A stretch of 11,519 bases of DNA, from NCBI GenBank assembly GCA_019749855.1, contig JAIEPI010000057.1, positions 1 to 11,519 of the forward strand, written 5' to 3'. Of this stretch, positions 5,423 through 11,519 are shown one piece after another; position 1 is the first letter of the stretch; every line of letters starts with the position of its first letter. A program made the position numbers and the translations under genes. Under the pieces are notes generated by a model. The model searched no databases, was not told the origin of the DNA, and was given only the letters and a program-made list of their open reading frames with translations. This DNA is from Rickettsiales bacterium (GTDB taxonomy: Bacteria; Pseudomonadota; Alphaproteobacteria; Rickettsiales; UBA998).

Positions 5423-6715
5423 TCAGCTTTGGCTGTCACTCAGTATTTGATGCATGTCATCGCTAAACTCCCGCTCAAAGCGCGCAATGTTGGTGGCGCT
5501 TAGGGCGGCGCTCACGCGCATGAGGCCGTCCTGTTGCCGTTGTTCCAGCACTTCGCCATGCGCATGCAGCCACGCCATCGCCCGCCCAGCAGTGAGGGGG
5601 AGGTGGTAGAGCCGCCGTTGGTGAAAACGGTTTCGTACGTTGCTATCAATCATCTCACGCAGTAGTTCAATGCCGGTGCCGTACTGTGCCGAGACCCCGC
5701 ACTGCGCTTTATTGTGCAGCGCAGCATCTGCGGCAGCCTCATCCAGTAAGTCAATTTTATTGAGCACTTCTATCTGGGTTATATCTTTGAAAGACTCACC
5801 AAACAGCGTTTTTAAGACGGCATCGACGTCCGCTTTTTGTGCATCTGCATCGGGATGCGAGGCATCTCGCACATGCAGCAATAAATCGGCTTCCAGCACC
5901 TCTTCCAGTGTGGCGCGGAAGGCGGCGATCAACTGGGTTGGCAAATCAGAAATAAATCCCACCGTATCCGACAGCATAATCGTCATGCCGGAGGGTAATT
6001 TCACCTGCCTTATGACGGGATCGAGCGTGGCAAACAGGGCGTCCGCTGCATAAGTTTCCGCTTCGGTTAGCTGGTTAAACAGCGTGGATTTTCCGGCATT
6101 GGTGTAGCCCACCAACGCCACCAGCGGGTAGGGCACATCGCGCCGCGTTTTGCGATGCAGACTGCGCGTGCGGGTGACTTTTTCCAATTGCTTGCGAATC
6201 GCGGCGATGCGATCACGGATCATGCGGCGATCCAGCTCAATCTGGGATTCACCCGGGCCACCTAAAAAGCCAAAACCACCGCGCTGACGCTCCAAATGCG
6301 TCCATGAGCGCACCAGTCGGCTTTTTTGATATTCAAGCGCCGCCAGCTCCACTTGCAGTTTGCCCTCGTGGGTGCGGGCGCGGTCGCCGAAAATCTCCAG
6401 AATCAGCGCCGTGCGATCAATCACCTTGGCGTTCCACGCCTTCTCCAGATTACGCTGCTGCACGGGACTGAGCGCACTATTCACGATGACGACACCTACC
6501 TCATGCTGTGTAATGAACTCGCCGAAATGCTCGATCTGCCCGCTACCAAACAAGGTGCTGGGGCGAGGGGCATGGATGGGAACGGCAAAGCCTCCCTGGA
6601 CATCCAATGAGATGGCCGCGGCCAACCCTGCCGCTTCACTCAGCAAGGCAGAAGTGGTGCGTGTTACGGATTTTTTGCGAAAATCAGGGTGAAGAATGAG
6701 GGTGTGCATCGCCAT
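5423..6715 (-). CDS. hflX: Ribosome-associated GTPase HflX
   Basis: The 430-aa protein has the full HflX architecture. The N-terminal domain carries the family glycine-rich segment FGFLGGPGESQIELDRR (about 148-164), followed by a coiled linker. The GTPase domain has G1 GYTNAGKST (203-211), switch I FATLDP (228-233), G3 DTVGF (250-254), G4 NKID (319-322) and G5 VSAQ (341-344). HflX binds the 50S subunit and splits stalled or idle ribosomes, notably under heat stress. It lies 28 nt downstream of hfq in the same orientation, the conserved hfq-hflX pair. No Shine-Dalgarno is visible before the ATG; the in-frame ATG two codons later is an alternative. Translation may be coupled to hfq. The length is normal. 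Confidence 0.97.
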   Translation of the reverse strand: MAMHTLILHPDFRKKSVTRTTSALLSEAAGLAAAISLDVQGGFAVPIHAPRPSTLFGSGQIEHFGEFITQHEVGVVIVNSALSPVQQRNLEKAWNAKVIDRTALILEIFGDRARTHEGKLQVELAALEYQKSRLVRSWTHLERQRGGFGFLGGPGESQIELDRRMIRDRIAAIRKQLEKVTRTRSLHRKTRRDVPYPLVALVGYTNAGKSTLFNQLTEAETYAADALFATLDPVIRQVKLPSGMTIMLSDTVGFISDLPTQLIAAFRATLEEVLEADLLLHVRDASHPDADAQKADVDAVLKTLFGESFKDITQIEVLNKIDLLDEAAADAALHNKAQCGVSAQYGTGIELLREMIDSNVRNRFHQRRLYHLPLTAGRAMAWLHAHGEVLEQRQQDGLMRVSAALSATNIARFEREFSDDMHQILSDSQS

Positions 6716-6743
6716 AGGATATTAGATAGGCGAGGTAATCTGT

Positions 6744-7025
6744 TTATGCCACTAGCAAAGGCTCAGATTCGTCCATTTCTTCGCTTTCATCGTCCTCTTC
6801 AGAGCGCGAAAGGCTGAGTGGGCCGCTTGGCACCACGGTGGCAATACTGTGTTTATAGATGAGTTGCGCCATTTGATTACGCTTCAATACAACGGAGAAA
6901 TTATCAAAACCGCTAATAACGCCTTGCAGTTTAACGCCATTCACTAAATAGACCGTGACCGCTTTTTTATCTTTGCGGCAGTTATTTAGGAAAACGTCCT
7001 GCATGTTTTGTCCCTTATCAGCCAT
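6744..7025 (-). CDS. hfq: RNA chaperone Hfq
   Basis: The 93-aa Sm-like protein forms the hexameric RNA-binding ring that pairs small RNAs with mRNAs. Sm1 is the VTVYLVNGVKLQGVISGFDNF region (23-43) and Sm2 contains QLIYKHSIATVVP (54-66). The proximal-face determinants Q9, Y57, K58 and H59 are present. The rim patch is R17-K18-D19-K20 instead of the RRER of E. coli. The C-terminal tail (from about 74) is short and strongly acidic (EEDDESEEMDESE); acidic Hfq tips are known in E. coli and Caulobacter to speed RNA release. The start MADKGQNMQD is the family-typical one. An AT-rich upstream region with TATTAT-like hexamers probably holds its promoter. Confidence 0.97.
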   Translation of the reverse strand: MADKGQNMQDVFLNNCRKDKKAVTVYLVNGVKLQGVISGFDNFSVVLKRNQMAQLIYKHSIATVVPSGPLSLSRSEEDDESEEMDESEPLLVA

Positions 7026-7036
7026 CTGGATTCTCT

Positions 7037-7068
7037 TTGACAGTGTTTTCTGCTACAGGTTGTATAAT
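7037..7068 (+). promoter_or_regulatory. Possible plus-strand promoter upstream of hfq, divergent from it
   Basis: TTGACA (7037-7042) is followed by a consensus TATAAT (7063-7068), but the spacer is 20 nt, longer than optimal; a 17-nt spacer would use the weak TTGTAT (7060-7065). If active it would transcribe away from hfq, antisense to the end of the 92-aa gene. The same AT-rich block may instead serve hfq on the other strand. Confidence 0.28.
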
Positions 7069-7185
7069 AACATAAATATAGCTTATCATAAAATCAGATA
7101 TTGGAAAGCGAAAGGTTAAGAAAAAATTAGTTAATCAGCTATTTCTTTGACTGAGAAGCGCATTTTTGTTTGGCTATTTGATGAT

Positions 7186-7224
7186 CTGAATACATGCCTT
7201 GCGTGTATTCAGCGGTGCAAGGCA
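7186..7224. repeat. Two interlocked inverted repeats just after the 92-aa gene
   Basis: Stem A pairs CTGAATACA (7186-7194) with TGTATTCAG (7204-7212). Stem B pairs TGCCTTGC (7195-7202, the loop of A) with GCAAGGCA (7217-7224). Both are perfect (9 bp and 8 bp) and overlap, so on RNA they are alternatives. On the minus strand, stem B starts 5 nt after the stop codon of the 92-aa gene. No T tract follows on either strand. Confidence 0.6.
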
Positions 7225-7229
7225 AGCAT

Positions 7230-7508
7230 TTAGGCAGCTAAAGTCTCACCATCCTTAATCCCGTCCTTAATGCCGTAATAAAGTTCCATTTCATGTCGGG
7301 TGCGCGCATCAGGCTGACCCATGCCTGCCTCAAGCACAATCACGTCTGGAGGCAATTGCCCGTCGTCCAGCTCACGTGCAATCGACGCTTTACGCTCTGA
7401 GGGTGCAAGCAGGTACATGTAACCAAGCTCCCCGTCCTCACGAGTTGTTTCATAATAAAATGCTTCCATACCTGACGCATGAAGCCGTAAGTTACTGCGC
7501 TGTGACAT
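7230..7508 (-). CDS. Small protein of unknown function
   Basis: The family is not recognised. The 92-aa protein is acidic and soluble-looking, without signal peptide or membrane helix. It starts MSQRSNLRLHASGMEAFYYE, has a central segment ELDDGQLPPDVIVLEAGMGQ, and ends with a tandem GIKD-GIKD before GETLAA, matching a 12-bp imperfect direct repeat at about 7252-7275. The ATG is preceded by AGCAGG, a modest ribosome site. It is transcribed alone, divergently from pgk, with 227 nt between the two starts. The regular coding pattern and a normal initiation region favour a real gene, but homologues would be needed to confirm it. Confidence 0.6.
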   Translation of the reverse strand: MSQRSNLRLHASGMEAFYYETTREDGELGYMYLLAPSERKASIARELDDGQLPPDVIVLEAGMGQPDARTRHEMELYYGIKDGIKDGETLAA

Positions 7509-7697
7509 AAATACCTGCTTTCGTTGCGTCTAGTTACGTGAAATATGTGACAGATGCATGACGGAATTATTAAGTTTTCGTAATCATTTATTTAGATACG
7601 CCGCTAATTCTAAGCATGGATGATATAAAATGAGCATGTGATTTTAGGGCATGGCTGGACAGCGTTGCAGCCGCATGTTATTTCAGCCCTACATTGC

Positions 7698-7706
7698 TGT
7701 TATAAA
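7698..7706 (+). promoter_or_regulatory. Possible extended -10 promoter of the pgk operon
   Basis: TG-T-TATAAA (7698-7706) is an extended -10 element 29 nt before the pgk ATG. No good -35 lies 16-18 nt upstream. A further TATAAA lies at 7624-7629. Confidence 0.4.
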
Positions 7707-7735
7707 GTGGTGTGAACCCAAGCTCTGACTGATAC

Positions 7736-8932
7736 ATGCACTTGAATCAACTATCGCCGGATGGGAAAACCGTCCTATTGCGAGTGGACCTGAATGTCCC
7801 CATGCAGACAGGTCGCGTGACGGATGCGACGCGTATTTTGCGCGTATTGCCCACCATCCGCTGGCTGGCGACACGCGGTGCCAAAGTGGTGCTGTTGTCA
7901 CATTTTGGCCGTCCGAAAGGAGAGTATAACCCCTCCATGTCACTCGCGCCGTTGGTGGATGCTCTGCAAGCGTATTTACCTGAGCATGAGGTGCGTTTTG
8001 GCGTGGACTGCATTGGCGCCGCCGCAGCAGAGGCGGTCCGCAGTGCCAAGGCTGGCGATGTAGTATTGCTTGAAAATCTGCGCTTCCATGCCGAAGAAGA
8101 AAATGGCGACGCGCTGTTTGCCAGACAAATCGCCGCGCTGGGGGATGTCTATGTGAATGACGCCTTTTCCTGCTCGCATCGCCCACATGCCTCTATTTTT
8201 CATCTGCCAAAGCTGTTGCCGTCTTTTTGTGGCTTGGCCATGCAGGAGGAAATCGAGACGCTGGAATCACTCTTCAGTGCGCCTGAGCGCCCATTGGCGG
8301 CCATTGTGGGGGGGGCGAAAGTATCAACGAAACTGGCATTACTCGAACATCTGCTGGAGAAGGTGGATTATTTGATGATTGGTGGCGCCATGGCCAACAC
8401 CTTTCTGTGCGCTCAGGGTTATCATTTAGGCGCGTCGTTGTATGAGGCAGAAATGCTGGAGACGGCCCGTGCCATCCTGAGCAAAGCGGCGGAAAAAAAT
8501 TGCCGCCTCATGCTGCCGGTTGATTTAGTGGTGACGCAAACATTTTCAGCGCATGCACCCTGCACCTTGGTGGGTGTGGACGCGGTGCCTGCGACTGCCA
8601 TGGCGCTCGACATTGGCCCTGATTCCCTCATTGACTATGCGGCGGCATTAAAAACATGCCGCACCCTGGTGTGGAATGGCCCGCTTGGTGCATTTGAAAC
8701 CGCTCCATTTGACAATGCCACCGTGTTTCTCGCCCGCGTCGCGGCGCGGCTCTCGGCTGATGGTCAGCTCAAGAGCGTGGCCGGTGGAGGCGACACCTTA
8801 TCAGCCCTTGCTTACGCTGGCGTTGCCGAGCAATTCAGCTATCGCTCAACGGCGGGCGGCGCGTTTTTAGAGTGGCTGGAGGGCAAAGCATTGCCTGGGG
8901 TTGAAGCCTTACGAAGAGTGATCGCCGCATGA
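7736..8932 (+). CDS. pgk: Phosphoglycerate kinase
   Basis: The 398-aa enzyme interconverts 1,3-bisphosphoglycerate + ADP and 3-phosphoglycerate + ATP in glycolysis/gluconeogenesis. All signatures are present: RVDLNVP (16-22), SHFGRPKG (55-62), RFHAEEE (116-122), HRPHAS (148-153), GGAKVSTK (192-199), GGAMANTF (216-223), WNGPLGAFE (313-321), AGGGDT (349-354) and STAGGA (371-376). The family length is about 390-420. The start MHLNQLSPDGKTVLLRVDLN is a few residues shorter than in many orthologues and has no clear Shine-Dalgarno, but no better in-frame start is seen. The HRPHAS motif is a slight variant of the usual HRAHAS. The stop overlaps the start of the next gene (ATGA), so translation is coupled in an operon ending with the aldolase. 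Confidence 0.98.
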   Translation: MHLNQLSPDGKTVLLRVDLNVPMQTGRVTDATRILRVLPTIRWLATRGAKVVLLSHFGRPKGEYNPSMSLAPLVDALQAYLPEHEVRFGVDCIGAAAAEAVRSAKAGDVVLLENLRFHAEEENGDALFARQIAALGDVYVNDAFSCSHRPHASIFHLPKLLPSFCGLAMQEEIETLESLFSAPERPLAAIVGGAKVSTKLALLEHLLEKVDYLMIGGAMANTFLCAQGYHLGASLYEAEMLETARAILSKAAEKNCRLMLPVDLVVTQTFSAHAPCTLVGVDAVPATAMALDIGPDSLIDYAAALKTCRTLVWNGPLGAFETAPFDNATVFLARVAARLSADGQLKSVAGGGDTLSALAYAGVAEQFSYRSTAGGAFLEWLEGKALPGVEALRRVIAA

Positions 8933-9402
8933 TGTTATCGGTGTGTATTTCGTCAATGCAGGAGGCGCAGATTGTGCTGGCACATTGTCATCTGGCGCAG
9001 GGTGATAGTGAAACACCGCTGGCACTCATCACGCCGGCGTTTAGCGCAAGTGTGCATGGCATTGGCTACTGGCAGAGCATAGAACAGCAGTTAAAGCAGG
9101 AATTTCCACACAATCATTGGAGCCTGTGGCTGGATTGCGGTGATGCTGCCGGATTGGCTATGCAGGCGATGGCAGCGGGGGTGCAGAACCTCATCATTGA
9201 TACGCGTCTCGCCTCTGCGCCAGCGCTGATGGATCTGGCGAAACATCATGGTGCTCAGATGGTGCCCCGCCCGACACATCTGAATCACTTTCAAGATTTT
9301 TCCTCACTTTATGATAAGCAACAGCTTGCGAAGACATGGAAAATAGCCACAGATTCTTTAAAATTCTCATCTGACAATAAGGAGTTCTCTCATGCGTATT
9401 AG
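8929..9402 (+). CDS. Unknown protein embedded between pgk and aldolase
   Basis: I do not recognise the family of this 157-aa protein. It overlaps pgk by 4 nt at its start and the aldolase by 11 nt at its end, so the three are a coupled unit. The middle has alternating strand/helix character (LWLDCGDAAGLAMQAMAAG, then VQNLIIDTRLASAPALMDLAKHHGAQMVP), like two beta-alpha units of a TIM-barrel or Rossmann-like fold. The last ~40 residues are polar and probably disordered. No signal peptide or membrane helix is present. Two Cys (6 and 20) lie early in the chain and one in the LDCGD segment. The position suggests a role tied to triose/hexose phosphate metabolism, but no reaction can be assigned. 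The ATG at 8932 is an alternative start. Confidence 0.75.
   Translation: MMLSVCISSMQEAQIVLAHCHLAQGDSETPLALITPAFSASVHGIGYWQSIEQQLKQEFPHNHWSLWLDCGDAAGLAMQAMAAGVQNLIIDTRLASAPALMDLAKHHGAQMVPRPTHLNHFQDFSSLYDKQQLAKTWKIATDSLKFSSDNKEFSHAY
9379..9384 (+). promoter_or_regulatory. Strong ribosome binding site for the aldolase, inside the preceding gene
   Basis: AAGGAG lies 7 nt before the ATG at 9392 and within the coding end of the 157-aa gene. It fixes the aldolase start and allows it to be translated more strongly than the two upstream cistrons. Confidence 0.8.
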
Positions 9403-10321
9403 TGCCCGCGTTAAAAAAATACTCAGCTGGTATGAGGGCGATAATCCTGGCACCAAAACCAACATTGCTCGCATGCTGATGCATGGCAAGCTGGCAGGCA
9501 CGGGCAAAATGGTCATCCTGCCGGTCGATCAGGGGTTTGAGCACGGCCCAGCACGTAGCTTTGCCGCGAATCCGGCAGCTTATGATCCGCATTATCATTA
9601 TCAGCTGGCGATTGATTCGGGGCTGAATGCTTACGCTGCGCCGCTTGGTATGCTGGAGCAGGGTGCGGATACCTTTGCCGGTGCTATCCCCACCATCCTG
9701 AAGGTCAATAGCAGCAACTCACTGGTGCCCCGAGACAACGCACCGAATCAGGCGATCACAGGCACCGTCAATGATGCGCTGCGTCTGGGCTGCTCGGCCA
9801 TTGGCTTCACGATTTATCCGGGTTCGTCCGGCGTGTTTGACATGATGGAGGAAATCCGCGAGATGTCCGAGGAAGCCAAGGCCGCAGGACTCGCCGTCAT
9901 TATGTGGTCCTATCCACGCGGTGAAGACCTGTCAAAAGAAGGCGAAACAGCGATTGATGTGTGCACTTACGCGGCGCATATTCCGGCGCTGCTCGGCGCG
10001 CATATCATCAAGGTGAAGCCACCCACTGCACATATCGAGCAGGCGGAAGCCAAAAAAGTGTATGAGAAGGAAAAAATTTCGGTTGCCACGATGGCCGAGC
10101 GCATTGCGCATGTGAAGCAGGCGACCTTTAACGGCAAGCGATTGGTGATTTTCTCCGGCGGCGCGGCAAAGGGTACGGCGGATGTGCTGGAAGAAATACG
10201 CGGGATTCGTGATGGCGGCGGCGATGGCTCCATCATTGGGCGCAACGCCTTCCAGCGCCCACGTGCGGAGGCCCTCACGTTACTGAGCGAAATCATTAAC
10301 GTGTTCAAAAACGCGGCGTAA
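9392..10321 (+). CDS. Fructose-bisphosphate aldolase, class I (DhnA/FbaB type)
   Basis: This 309-aa Schiff-base aldolase interconverts fructose 1,6-bisphosphate and dihydroxyacetone phosphate + glyceraldehyde 3-phosphate. It belongs to the prokaryotic DhnA/FbaB type: VDQGFEHGP (45-53), a central KVNSSNSL (104-111), HIIKVKPP (204-211) whose K207 is the probable Schiff-base lysine, the phosphate-binding SGGAAKG (255-261) and IIGRNAFQRP (281-290). It lacks the zinc-binding His set of class II enzymes. The start is fixed by AAGGAG 7 nt upstream. It ends the pgk-unknown-aldolase operon and is followed by a GC-rich terminator. The pairing with pgk links two nearby steps of lower glycolysis/gluconeogenesis. 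Confidence 0.93.
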   Translation: MRISARVKKILSWYEGDNPGTKTNIARMLMHGKLAGTGKMVILPVDQGFEHGPARSFAANPAAYDPHYHYQLAIDSGLNAYAAPLGMLEQGADTFAGAIPTILKVNSSNSLVPRDNAPNQAITGTVNDALRLGCSAIGFTIYPGSSGVFDMMEEIREMSEEAKAAGLAVIMWSYPRGEDLSKEGETAIDVCTYAAHIPALLGAHIIKVKPPTAHIEQAEAKKVYEKEKISVATMAERIAHVKQATFNGKRLVIFSGGAAKGTADVLEEIRGIRDGGGDGSIIGRNAFQRPRAEALTLLSEIINVFKNAA

Positions 10322-10335
10322 TCTACACCCAAATT

Positions 10336-10364
10336 AAAGGCCCGCATGAGGAGTGCGGGCCTTT
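10336..10364 (+). terminator. Intrinsic terminator of the pgk-aldolase operon
   Basis: AAAGGCCCGCA (10336-10346) pairs perfectly with TGCGGGCCTTT (10354-10364), 11 bp over a 7-nt loop. The T run is short, but the arms begin with A and end with T, so the hairpin could stop transcription in both directions. Confidence 0.85.
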
Positions 10365-10395
10365 ATGTCTCAGGTTTATATCTCAGGAATATGCT

Positions 10396-10426
10396 TATAA
10401 AAAGCACACCATGTCTTATGGGGTGT
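10396..10426 (-). terminator. Possible terminator of the pilin-like gene
   Basis: On the minus strand ACACC (complement of 10422-10426) pairs with GGTGT (complement of 10406-10410) and is followed by GCTTTTTAT. The stem is only 5 bp with an 11-nt loop, so it is weak; the operon terminator at 10336-10364 may serve as a backup. Confidence 0.4.
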
Positions 10427-10441
10427 TAAGCAAGAATCAAT

Positions 10442-11230
10442 TCACTGTGACATTTTAAAATACAGGGCACATTGGGGCGTATTGTCGCTCAGCCGGTAGC
10501 TGGCCACCAGATTGGTCATGCTGGCCGCACCTGAATCCGGTGCGCTGCATTCATTGTTCCAGTAGCGCGAAATAATGAGGCCAGTGGCGGGTTTTCCATC
10601 ATCCATTTTGCCGTCAATGTTAAAGGCTTCAGCAGGAGTAAGCGCCTTGCCATGCGTGATGGTTCCAGACGTTGCCATTCCAAAAATAACGAACGTGTAG
10701 TCTGTTCCTAATTGCCAGAAGACAGTGGAGCCCACGGCACCTGTGGTTTGCGCTGACCAGCCAGCCCCACTAATTTTGCTGCCAGGAGCATTCACCTCAA
10801 GAAGAGTGTCAGCCCAGTTAACTGGGCCTGATAATCCGGTAAATGTTCCCTCAAACACCCCAGCAAGTGATAAATGCTTCCAGAACTGAAACATCTCGCC
10901 AGTGCTGCTGCCACCTGCGGGTGCTGCGAGTATATTATTGCCATTGCCGTTGCAGGTGCCACCCACGGTGGCGGTGCCGGTGTCGGTGGAGCAGGCGGCA
11001 TTGTCCTTGCCCCAGAAGGCCGTGGCATTACGCATATCCCCGGGCAGGGCGTTGTATTTGAGTTTGAAGGCGTTGGTGGCAGATAGGATTTTGTTATGGT
11101 CATTCATCACTGAGCGCAACTCAGCGCCACGTACCAGCGACTGCCCCACCATGACGCCGCTGGCCAGCAAGCCGATGATGACGAGAACGATGGAGAGTTC
11201 CAGTAATGAAAATCCCGCTTTATTGTGCAT
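10442..11230 (-). CDS. Type IV pilin / type II pseudopilin-like protein
   Basis: The 262-aa protein has a prepilin leader MHNKAG with cleavage before Phe7, then FSLLELSIVLVIIGLLASGV, the hydrophobic N-terminal helix with the conserved Glu at mature position 5 (E11). Such proteins are cleaved and N-methylated by a prepilin peptidase and assembled into type IV pili or type II secretion pseudopili. A helix follows (KILSATNAFKLKYNALPGDM), then a Gly/Ser/Thr-rich globular domain with Cys at 80 and 93 and two more near the C-terminus, possible disulfide pairs. At 262 aa it is long for a major pilin. No assembly genes are in view, so it may be an orphan or minor pilin. GGGGGTG upstream of the ATG serves as ribosome site. 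Confidence 0.88.
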   Translation of the reverse strand: MHNKAGFSLLELSIVLVIIGLLASGVMVGQSLVRGAELRSVMNDHNKILSATNAFKLKYNALPGDMRNATAFWGKDNAACSTDTGTATVGGTCNGNGNNILAAPAGGSSTGEMFQFWKHLSLAGVFEGTFTGLSGPVNWADTLLEVNAPGSKISGAGWSAQTTGAVGSTVFWQLGTDYTFVIFGMATSGTITHGKALTPAEAFNIDGKMDDGKPATGLIISRYWNNECSAPDSGAASMTNLVASYRLSDNTPQCALYFKMSQ

Positions 11231-11352
11231 AAAGACACCCCCACATTAGTGCAATGCGCGGAGCTTAAAGAATGGTTAAATTTTGCTGGTGCCTCAGTTC
11301 GAATATTCAGCTCTATCTTAATATACTTTTGTGAAAACGCCTCTTTTTCGAT

Positions 11353-11421
11353 GTCATTCCAGCATCTCCTCCTTGTCATTCCAGCACTTCTTCCTTGTCA
11401 TTCCAGCGAAGGCTGGAATCC
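11353..11421. repeat. Three related GTCATTCCAGC repeat units, the last palindromic
   Basis: The units start at 11353, 11375 and 11397 (22-bp period). All begin GTCATTCCAGC; the first two continue with C/T-rich tails ending CCTT. The third is a hairpin, ATTCCAGC (11400-11407) and GCTGGAAT (11412-11419) with loop GAAG, as in dispersed palindromic repeats common in alphaproteobacterial genomes. A further fragment, GCTGGATCCC, follows at 11435-11444. Confidence 0.75.
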
Positions 11422-11459
11422 AGACGACGGTTCCGCTGGATCCCTTAAGTTCACAAACG

Positions 11460-11490
11460 AAGTGCAACACTATGATAAGGTGTTGTGCTT
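11460..11490 (+). promoter_or_regulatory. Leader hairpin directly before the transposase start
   Basis: AAGTGCAACAC (11460-11470) and GTGTTGTGCTT (11480-11490) can pair over 11 positions (9 Watson-Crick, 2 G-U) around a 9-nt loop, ending at the base before the ATG. The loop contains TATGAT, a possible -10 box. No Shine-Dalgarno is seen. On transcripts entering from outside the hairpin would form and could limit translation initiation. Confidence 0.45.
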
Positions 11491-11519
11491 ATGGGAAAAA
11501 CCTATCGACAGCTCACGCT
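11491..11519 (+). CDS. IS30-family transposase, N-terminal fragment (partial)
   Basis: Only 29 nt are in the window, encoding MGKTYRQLT and an incomplete Leu codon. This matches the usual opening of IS30-family transposases (M-G-x-x-Y-x-x-L-[ST]-L-E-E-R), which continue with a helix-turn-helix and a DDE catalytic domain. The call rests on nine residues and the adjacent inverted-repeat-like sequence, so it is tentative. The rest of the gene lies beyond the right edge. Confidence 0.55.

Larger units (their letters stand above)
11446..11519 (+). mobile_element. Left end of an IS30-family insertion sequence (partial)
   Basis: The block starting near TAAGTTCACAAACGAAGTGC and running to the start codon at 11491 resembles the terminal inverted repeat and leader of IS30-type elements, and the following codons fit an IS30 transposase N-terminus. 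The exact outer boundary is uncertain because the right end is outside the window. It lies next to the GTCATTCCAGC repeats. Confidence 0.5.

Noticed and set aside
7186..7224. A stable H-type pseudoknot using both stems at full length
   Set aside because: The connecting loops are 0, 1 and 4 nt, too short to cross stems of 8-9 bp. Alternative hairpins or a partial pseudoknot are more realistic.
10902..11249. Plus-strand open frames opposite the pilin-like gene
   Set aside because: Several overlapping low-complexity frames mirror the Gly/Thr-rich pilin coding sequence; the prepilin motif on the minus strand is decisive.
11353..11421. CRISPR-like array
   Set aside because: There are only three units at a 22-bp period with no unique spacers. 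The third is a known-style dispersed palindrome, and no cas genes are present.

Overview
This window reads as a chromosomal segment of an alphaproteobacterium. The evidence is the hfq-hflX pair with an alphaproteobacterial-looking Hfq that has an acidic tail, the DUF2793 and gene-transfer-agent (GTA)-type holin families (typical of Alphaproteobacteria and their phages), and a dispersed repeat of the 'GTCATTCCAGC...GCTGGAAT' kind common in that class. The order cannot be fixed from sequence alone. Base composition is moderate, with AT-rich intergenic stretches.

Layout, left to right. (1) 1-55 is the probable tail of an upstream gene. (2) 77-616 (minus) encodes a PH-like/SHOCT protein and 856-1590 (minus) an exported, probably outer-membrane beta-barrel protein. 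Each is preceded at almost the same distance by a near-identical 24-bp element containing TTGACA, so they are probably co-regulated. (3) 1762-3820 (plus) is a tight phage-type cassette: a DUF2793 structural protein, a small single-TM protein, a 3-TM holin and a GH24 endolysin. No capsid, portal, tail-tube or terminase genes are in the window. (4) 3890-4255 and 4376-4936 (plus) encode two unrecognised proteins that end in a similar pair of hydrophobic helices joined by an S-x-D-x-x-G-x-x-H linker. Both have the same TTCA-N3-AACTGTCAC motif at the same distance from a -10-like hexamer. (5) 4937-5199 is AT-rich, with several inverted repeats, a terminator and a promoter leading to a small lipoprotein (5200-5421). 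(6) hfq-hflX (minus, 7025 to 5423) forms an operon. (7) 7230-7508 (minus) is a small unknown protein with two overlapping inverted repeats just after its stop codon. (8) 7736-10321 (plus) is a central-carbon operon: pgk, an unknown 157-aa protein overlapping both neighbours, and a class I (DhnA/FbaB-type) fructose-bisphosphate aldolase, closed by a strong terminator. (9) 10442-11230 (minus) encodes a type IV pilin/pseudopilin-like protein. (10) 11353-11421 holds three related repeat units, the last one palindromic, followed by what looks like the left end and first codons of an IS30-family insertion sequence running off the window.

Functionally, the housekeeping part (RNA chaperone, ribosome-associated GTPase, lower glycolysis/gluconeogenesis) is ordinary. 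The accessory part (77-4936) is the interesting one: a self-contained lysis cassette between co-regulated envelope-related genes and a pair of small membrane-hairpin proteins sharing a promoter motif. One reading is a domesticated phage or GTA lysis locus with associated envelope proteins. This is inference and depends on the genome outside the window.
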